Assembly (NCBI RefSeq): GCF_002482385.1
Contig: NZ_DLFW01000018.1
Coordinates: 1-64,000 of the forward strand
Direction of reading: 5' to 3'
DNA length: 64,000 bases
Origin: Dysgonomonas sp. UBA7710
GTDB taxonomy: Bacteria; Bacteroidota; Bacteroidia; Bacteroidales; Dysgonomonadaceae
Positions 58,597-64,000 of this stretch are shown here, in pieces. The position numbers and the translations under genes were made by a program. The notes under the pieces were generated by a model. It was given only the letters and a program-made list of their open reading frames with translations. It had not been told where the DNA came from and did no database searches. Position 1 is the first letter of the stretch. Each line of letters opens with the position of its first letter.

Positions 58597-60651
58597 TTAC
58601 TCGTATGATGCCGGGAAAGAAGTTATCCTTAACCGGGCTGTACCCATAGGTACGAGCGTAATATCATCCACCCGGGATGATTTTTCACAGTCTTCGTTGG
58701 GCAATACTCCACATAACTTATATTGATCTAATTTCCAAGACGGTACTTGTCTCCCTTTTGCCTTTATTACAAGAGGAGAGTTTTGCTGGGTAAAAGGATA
58801 GTTATCCGCAGGCCATGCCCTCTTTTCAACAACAAGGTTGCTGAATGGTTTCTCCGGATCTAAAACCAAGGCGTAATTCCATGCTGTCTTGGGATATATT
58901 TCGTATGACGGCCATTTGGACGGGTCGGCACTTTCCTGCCATTTCGAGTCCCAGATGGCGCTTTCTTTACTATCCACTTTCTTGTATTCTTCATCAATAT
59001 TGAGAGATAAAGTCAAAGGACCGTAATTAACGCTTACGCTATTTTTGTTCACCTGCCATGTTTTCAGCGAGAATTCCATCGGATAGGTAACTTTTACGAT
59101 ATCCCCATTGCTCCATTCACGGTTAATACACGCATATTTACCTGCAACCAGATCGGCAGAGATTTTCTTACCGTTTATTTCCAGTTGTGCATCCTTTGTC
59201 CATGACGGGATACGAAGATAGAATGGAAATCTCACCTTCTTCGGTGCGCTTACTTTAAACTGGATTGCTCCGTCAAACGGATATTGCGTATCTTCACCGA
59301 TAGTGATCTCAGTGCCGTCACCTACTTTTACTTTTGCCTCGCAGGCTGCATAGATGGCTGCTGCAACGCCATTATCAGGAGTAGCAAGAATCAGGTTCTC
59401 TATAAAATAAGGCCAGCCTTGCGCGTGATTGTGCTGACAGCAACGGCTGCTGAACGGGTTCATTGCAAGAAAAGGCCCTCCGTTGTCAATACCCGGTTTG
59501 TGGTTTTCCGAATCGCTCTGCACATGGTTCGGACAGGTAATATAACGTAAAGATTTCAGGTCGGGCATCATGGACGCGGGATAGGAATTGAACGCGATAT
59601 TTTCGCAATGTTCCGCCCACAACGGGTCTCCGGTGTACCACAACATCATTTCATCCGAAGCCATTTGTTCTACAAAACCGCATGTTTCCGTACCCTGACG
59701 GGGATCTATATACCCCATCCGGGCATTCTCATCTGCGCCGAACATACCCCCCGATACTTGTCCGAATGTGCGGCGTATAAGATCATGTACGTTGTAGGTG
59801 GCGTGAAGATGCGCCGGGTCTTTGGTGAGCATATAGTAGGTCGCAGGTTCCCGGAAGCCTTGCGCTATATTTACGTTATGCCAGTTAGGAAGACTGGAAT
59901 CGAGCATCCAGTTAGCAGTATTGCGGTGTATTTTGTGAACCAGTTCCAAGAGGAAAGAGTCTCCGGTGATATTGTATAGCCAATATACGCTATAAATATT
60001 GTCCCCTCCTCTGGAATTTTCCCAGTAGTCTTTCAGGAATTTTTCGTCAGGAACAGTCAGTTGCCATTTGAAATAGTTGGTCATCAGGTCTATTACGCGT
60101 TTGTCATTCGAATATTCGTAATAGGATTGCAGGCACCATAACATTATCATGTTGGCCCAAAGCTCCCTCTTCCCGTCTCTTTCATTGACCGGACCGAAAT
60201 ATCCGTCGGCTTGCTGGCTTTTTATGGCTGCTTCTATCCATATTTTCGTTTCGGCAAGCATTTTCGGATCATTAAGAATGTAGGCCATATTGCCATATCC
60301 TTTGAGCCAGTAAGGGACTTCTTCCCATCCGTACTCTCCTCCGGCATTGAGCCACGCATTGTTCTTTTTGTTGAGCCATGCGCTGATTTCGCCCAGTTGC
60401 CCGGCTAGTCCGTCGCGCTGTAGTTCGAGCATACGTTTTGTCCAGCCTTTAGGTTGTACTTTTCCGACAGGTAATTTTATAAAATTATTAGGTAGTAAAG
60501 GAGCCCTGTTACTTGTATAATGACTGTTAAGGGCCTTTACTGAGGGGCGGTTTACGATTGTAACATCAGTGTCACCTCCCGATGCAGAAATACTATTACT
60601 GCATAAAAGGAGTATGACTGCGATTAAGCTGTTTAAAAGACCATTTTTCAT
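58597..60651 (-). CDS. GH127-family glycosidase, putative beta-L-arabinofuranosidase (DUF1680)
   Basis: The 684-residue secreted protein has a signal peptide (MKNGLLNSLIAVILLLCSNSISA) and an alpha/alpha-barrel of the GH127/DUF1680 type: LGEISAWLNKKNNAWLNAG, GYFGPVNERDG and ETCGFVEQMASDEMMLWYTGDP. It also has the cysteine cluster FSSRCCQHNHAQGWPYF, where the family's catalytic Cys and zinc ligands lie. A beta-rich C-terminal part follows. Family members remove beta-L-arabinofuranose from plant glycoproteins or pectic glycans. Substrate choice is inference. It is terminated by a strong hairpin and clustered with two other carbohydrate-active genes. Confidence 0.85.
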   Translation of the reverse strand: MKNGLLNSLIAVILLLCSNSISASGGDTDVTIVNRPSVKALNSHYTSNRAPLLPNNFIKLPVGKVQPKGWTKRMLELQRDGLAGQLGEISAWLNKKNNAWLNAGGEYGWEEVPYWLKGYGNMAYILNDPKMLAETKIWIEAAIKSQQADGYFGPVNERDGKRELWANMIMLWCLQSYYEYSNDKRVIDLMTNYFKWQLTVPDEKFLKDYWENSRGGDNIYSVYWLYNITGDSFLLELVHKIHRNTANWMLDSSLPNWHNVNIAQGFREPATYYMLTKDPAHLHATYNVHDLIRRTFGQVSGGMFGADENARMGYIDPRQGTETCGFVEQMASDEMMLWYTGDPLWAEHCENIAFNSYPASMMPDLKSLRYITCPNHVQSDSENHKPGIDNGGPFLAMNPFSSRCCQHNHAQGWPYFIENLILATPDNGVAAAIYAACEAKVKVGDGTEITIGEDTQYPFDGAIQFKVSAPKKVRFPFYLRIPSWTKDAQLEINGKKISADLVAGKYACINREWSNGDIVKVTYPMEFSLKTWQVNKNSVSVNYGPLTLSLNIDEEYKKVDSKESAIWDSKWQESADPSKWPSYEIYPKTAWNYALVLDPEKPFSNLVVEKRAWPADNYPFTQQNSPLVIKAKGRQVPSWKLDQYKLCGVLPNEDCEKSSRVDDITLVPMGTARLRITSFPASYE

Positions 60652-60707
60652 ATGTATTATTTAAAATTTATTTTATATAACCGGTAATGTTTTGCTGAAG
60701 AAAAATA

Positions 60708-60738
60708 ATTGTACCGGACTGTCACAGCCCAGTACAAT
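60708..60738 (-). terminator. Terminator after the DUF4965 gene
   Basis: ATTGTAC (60708-60714) and GTACAAT (60732-60738) pair, and the stem continues inward with two mismatches to a TCA loop. It stands in the 118-nt gap between two minus-strand genes. Confidence 0.65.
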
Positions 60739-60769
60739 GTAAAAGTATTTATTTAATTACTATAGAAAA

Positions 60770-63247
60770 TTATTTTGTCATTCTGTCGTTCAGCATTTTA
60801 ATGTAATATCCGCCGACTACCGAGCGGGCTTTGAATCCGACATGTGTTTTACTGTCCGTATTGTACCAGTCGGTCATAGGTACACGGTCGGTCGTTTCAT
60901 TCATAAATTTATGCAATGGAGTGATAAATTTCAGGAATGTCGCGTTATCATCAGCCAATGTCGCAGTCCAGATGATCCAGTCGGCCTTCGTATAGTTTTT
61001 CCTGCTGTCGAGCGGCAAACCGTATTCATTCTGTTTGGTCAGATAATAAGGAAGTTCTTTCTGAGCCACAGATTCAGGGAATATATTCAATTTGAGTATC
61101 TTGTTCCATATCAAATTGTATTTCTGGCTCCATGTTCCCGGCTGGTCGAATGTCAGGCGGTAGTGGTCGCCATCATCAGCCATTTTCATCCATTCCTGCG
61201 CCATTTCCTTAGCTTTGGCTGTATATTTTTCAGCGATGTCTTTCTTTCCGAGCATATCTGCCAGGTACCCGTAAGAAGCGATACCCATAATTGCTTTCAC
61301 CGAAAGGTTTACATTGTGGGCGAAGTGACCGGCAAAGTCGTCGGTACAAAGTTGATTTTCCGGATCGAGTCCTTTTTCTACAAGGTAATCTGTCCATGTG
61401 GTCAGTACATCCCAGTGTTTTTCAGCATATTTTGCATTTCCTTCCACAGCAGCTATAGCGGCAGTCAGAGCAAGCATGTTACCACCTTCTTCTACAGGCA
61501 TGTCACCACCGTATGTTTGTCCGTTAGCCCAAGGATATGTGCCAACATCGTGTGCAGGAAACGGTTTAACCCATTTACCACTTTCGCTGTAATAGAAGAT
61601 ATGGTTGAGCAAACCTTTTGCCAGTTCCGGATTGTAGTACAGGAATAACGGAGCGGAAGGATAAGTTACATCTACCGTTCCGATAGATCCGTTACTATTG
61701 TTTTCTTTAGATAGAAATAACAGGTCTCCGTTTGGCGCTTCTACAAGCTTATGGGCGGATATGGCCTGACGATAAGCCAGCGCACACAATTCGGCATATT
61801 CTTTTCCTCCGGCCTGAGCGGCTTCATTCATCAGTTTGAAGTCGAAGTCGCTGCATTTGTTGCTTAGGCTGGTAAACTCTTTATTGGCTTCAACAAAAGC
61901 CTGCTCTATAGATTTGTCGCCTTTCTTATTCCAGTATGGGCGAAGATTTTCTTCAAAATACTGGATAGAATAAATATCGTCGTATCCGATAAGTACTTTT
62001 CCTGACGCGGATTTACCGCTACCAAGAGTCTGCGATATAGCCAGGCTGGCATTGTCTTTAGAACTTACATCCCCTGCAAGTTTTCCGTTCTTTACAAAAT
62101 CGTTTCTCATCTGATAAGGGTCACCTACATTATATGTAGAGTTGTTTTTCTCTCCACTTAGATAGAAATAACCCCAGTCGATACGGATATCGTCACCTCT
62201 TTTTCCCAGGACTTTCTGGTTGGTGCTTCCTGTTTTGAGGAACAGCAGCCCGTCTTTTTCAAATCCTTCGGCTTTACTTTCCTGAGATGGAATATTTAAT
62301 GCCCAGTTTGGTGCGGCTTCGAAATAGATTTGAACGTCATGTTCCTTACCATCCAGTGAATTGATATCATACGAAATATAATTTACCGGACGTGATACGA
62401 GATTCAGGTCATCCATGAGCAGTGGTGCAAGGAAAGAGAGTTTCAGTTCCACATTTCCACACTCGAAAGTATAATGGGTCTGGGTTGCCTGTACATCAGC
62501 CGATTTCTGTACAGCTGTTGTACTCAGGAATGTTTCAATGTCATCTTCCACATAGATGCCAAAATCCACGAGAGCTCCTCCCATTTTGTTGTGACAATGT
62601 GCTGCAATGACATTCTTGCCTGCTTTTAGCGTACTTTTCACTTCATCGCTGAGTGTGATCTGTACATCTTTCCTCCATTCATATCCCGTCTTTACCACCT
62701 GTATGCCGTTGATGTACAGTTCGAAGATATCGTCATGTGAATATATAAGGAATACTTTTTTATCGGACAGGTCTTTATCCAGATTTATATTCCGGCGTAC
62801 CCATATGTCTTTGGTTTCCCATAGCGTGTTTACATTGGTTTCCTCCGGCGTACCGAATGCGGCTTGTCCTTCTTTCCATGCATTATCGTTAAATTCGGCT
62901 TTTTCCCAGCCTTTAGCCGGAGCATTGAATGTATATTTGCCTGTCCAGGCTGTTGTTACAGACATGCCTGCTACAGCTTTTATAGGAGTTTGTTCTACGC
63001 CCATAAAACGATATGCTTCTCCATCGACACGTATCACCCCTAATAGAGGGAATTCCTTGCCTGTCCAGTGTTTCACTGATTCATCATACAAATTATCGGT
63101 TGCCGACCACGCTGAGGTGTAAGGGTCAATCGTTACCAATGGGTAAGCGGGCGCCCGTAAATCGTTTTTAATAATCTGTGCCGGTTCTTTAGTGCCGCCG
63201 CAACTGAATAGCCCGGTGAGGCATAAGAGATAAAGTAAATTTTTCAT
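60770..63247 (-). CDS. Glutaminase A-like lipoprotein (DUF5127-DUF4965-DUF1793)
   Basis: The 825-residue protein has a lipobox signal (MKNLLYLLCLTGLFSCGG; Cys16). An N-terminal segment with a GH2-like sandwich insert (YTFNAPAKGWEKAEFNDNAWKEGQAAFGTPEE) follows. Then come DUF5127, DUF4965 and DUF1793 parts, with KPFPAHDVGTYPWANGQ, MPVEEGGNMLALTAAIAAVEGN and WTDYLVEKGLDPENQLCTDDFAGHFAHNVNLSVKA. It resembles fungal glutaminase A-type proteins, which in Bacteroidetes occur in glycan loci and may be alpha-toroidal glycosidases. The real substrate is unknown. It follows the GH2 gene by 10 nt and belongs to one operon. Confidence 0.8.
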   Translation of the reverse strand: MKNLLYLLCLTGLFSCGGTKEPAQIIKNDLRAPAYPLVTIDPYTSAWSATDNLYDESVKHWTGKEFPLLGVIRVDGEAYRFMGVEQTPIKAVAGMSVTTAWTGKYTFNAPAKGWEKAEFNDNAWKEGQAAFGTPEETNVNTLWETKDIWVRRNINLDKDLSDKKVFLIYSHDDIFELYINGIQVVKTGYEWRKDVQITLSDEVKSTLKAGKNVIAAHCHNKMGGALVDFGIYVEDDIETFLSTTAVQKSADVQATQTHYTFECGNVELKLSFLAPLLMDDLNLVSRPVNYISYDINSLDGKEHDVQIYFEAAPNWALNIPSQESKAEGFEKDGLLFLKTGSTNQKVLGKRGDDIRIDWGYFYLSGEKNNSTYNVGDPYQMRNDFVKNGKLAGDVSSKDNASLAISQTLGSGKSASGKVLIGYDDIYSIQYFEENLRPYWNKKGDKSIEQAFVEANKEFTSLSNKCSDFDFKLMNEAAQAGGKEYAELCALAYRQAISAHKLVEAPNGDLLFLSKENNSNGSIGTVDVTYPSAPLFLYYNPELAKGLLNHIFYYSESGKWVKPFPAHDVGTYPWANGQTYGGDMPVEEGGNMLALTAAIAAVEGNAKYAEKHWDVLTTWTDYLVEKGLDPENQLCTDDFAGHFAHNVNLSVKAIMGIASYGYLADMLGKKDIAEKYTAKAKEMAQEWMKMADDGDHYRLTFDQPGTWSQKYNLIWNKILKLNIFPESVAQKELPYYLTKQNEYGLPLDSRKNYTKADWIIWTATLADDNATFLKFITPLHKFMNETTDRVPMTDWYNTDSKTHVGFKARSVVGGYYIKMLNDRMTK

Positions 63248-63257
63248 TTATATATAT

Positions 63258-64000
63258 TTATTTCAATGAATTACATATTTCCAGGTTAATTTGTCTTAGT
63301 CGGGGTTCTTCCAGTTTGATAACCTTACGGTCGTATGTCATCAATCCGTTTACCTCTCCTTCTACATCGGTTGTCTGGGTATAAACTGCGGCTGTGAATC
63401 CTCTTTTGATAAAGCCTTTCAATGCTTCTGCATATTTGATATATTCATCCGTAACTTCTTTCGAATTTTTAAACTGAACATATCCCCAGTTTTTGTCAGT
63501 CTGCCAAAGGTGATTTTCGAGAGGTAAGCCGATACCACCGTATTCTCCCAGTACATTCGCTCTTTTGGCATCAAAAAGATACATATCCGGTCCCGGATAG
63601 TTGTGCAGGTCTATCATATCTCCTACATGGTAATGATTACCGCCACTGGCAGGATTTACCAGACGGGAAGGGTCGTGATTCTTTGTCCATGCCACAATTT
63701 CAGGCGTTTTGAATTGTCCCCATGCTTCATTAAACGGAACCCATGCTACAATTGAAGGATATGAAATCAGATAATCCATTATTTCTCTCCATTCTTTGCG
63801 ATATATGTTTTCAGACTCGATAGAGCGCTGTACTTCCACGCCATCGAAATATTTTTGGCTTTGCCACTGGGGAGACGGCCCTCCATTAGGCATATCCTGC
63901 CATACAAGGATTCCCAGACGGTCGCAATGTGTGTACCAGCGAGCAGGCTCAACCTTTACATGCTTGCGGATCATATTGAATCCGAAATCCTTTGTTTTCT
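63258..64000 (-). CDS. Glycoside hydrolase family 2 enzyme, C-terminal part (cut by window edge)
   Basis: Only the 3' part is present; the frame is open at the window end and continues upstream (KDFGFNMIRKHVKVEP). The GH2 core is clear: WYTHCDRLGILVWQDMPNG, the acid/base in WVPFNEAWGQF (Asn-Glu), and the nucleophile region in VLGEYGGIGLP, with ENHLWQ downstream. Family members are beta-galactosidases, glucuronidases or mannosidases; the partial sequence does not decide. It lies 10 nt upstream of the DUF4965 gene, so the three carbohydrate-active genes probably form one minus-strand operon. Confidence 0.85.
   Translation of the reverse strand, partial: KTKDFGFNMIRKHVKVEPARWYTHCDRLGILVWQDMPNGGPSPQWQSQKYFDGVEVQRSIESENIYRKEWREIMDYLISYPSIVAWVPFNEAWGQFKTPEIVAWTKNHDPSRLVNPASGGNHYHVGDMIDLHNYPGPDMYLFDAKRANVLGEYGGIGLPLENHLWQTDKNWGYVQFKNSKEVTDEYIKYAEALKGFIKRGFTAAVYTQTTDVEGEVNGLMTYDRKVIKLEEPRLRQINLEICNSLK

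Overview
The window looks like the chromosome of a Bacteroidota bacterium of the order Bacteroidales, most likely a Dysgonomonas-like member of Dysgonomonadaceae. The reasons are the gene families (myo-inositol lipid locus, Bacteroidetes-type tyrosine recombinases, FN3-containing GHL10, GH127, LTA-synthase-like sulfatase, ExbD, TldD/TldE), promoters with the Bacteroidetes -7 box TAnnTTTG, the lack of Shine-Dalgarno sites and the AT-rich intergenic DNA. The genus is inference; the phylum is secure.

Layout. 1-609 is a GC-rich repeat-like edge plus non-coding DNA. 610-4914 (+) is a compact housekeeping run: ftsX, a small DUF3098-type membrane protein, uppP, truB, queA, folK. 4911-7685 (-) holds a secreted GHL10 hydrolase and tldE. 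8205-9146 is coaA. 9225-18399 (-) is an inositol-lipid region: ino1, a HAD phosphatase, two small hypotheticals with gene relics, an acyltransferase, an AUR1-like PAP2 transferase, a CDP-alcohol phosphatidyltransferase, GtrA, a PgpA-like phosphatase, an ATP-grasp protein and a nucleotidyltransferase. It continues upstream into pdxA, a hypothetical and rlmN, then pgi-gpsA and lysS. 25788-28585 (+) is a MATE exporter and tldD. 28648-32140 (-) is an outer-membrane beta-barrel protein and a hemolysin III/PAQR protein. 32396-39888 (+) is sufB, kdsB, a TetR regulator with two operator palindromes, and a giant acyl-CoA dehydratase activase. A solitary exbD (-) and an LTA-synthase-like sulfatase (+) follow.

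42954-53217 is a 10.2 kb integrated element in the 3' end of a tRNA-Arg(CCG) gene, bounded by a 17-bp duplication and by similar doublet repeats just inside each end. From the tRNA side it carries: a 298-aa tyrosine recombinase translationally coupled to a caspase/CHAT-like protein, a 25-bp inverted repeat, a phage II/X-like replication protein, a type II restriction-modification system with controller and operator, a PD-(D/E)XK nuclease with a partner, two exported proteins, a large nested stem structure, an excisionase and a 437-aa integrase. It is a defence-carrying mobile element.

53263-58000 (-) returns to housekeeping: folD, mrp, trmB and an MsbA-like ABC exporter. 58597-64000 (-) is part of a glycan-degradation cluster: GH127, a DUF4965-type glutaminase-like lipoprotein, and a GH2 enzyme cut by the window edge.

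Repeats are prominent. A 324-bp intergenic unit occurs twice in inverted orientation (7777-8100 and 31102-31425) with about seven differences by eye. Partial mosaic copies lie at 11480-11620 and 58190-58480, the latter with a GC-rich palindromic insert. A different GGGGAGG-type repeat encodes the last residues of LysS.
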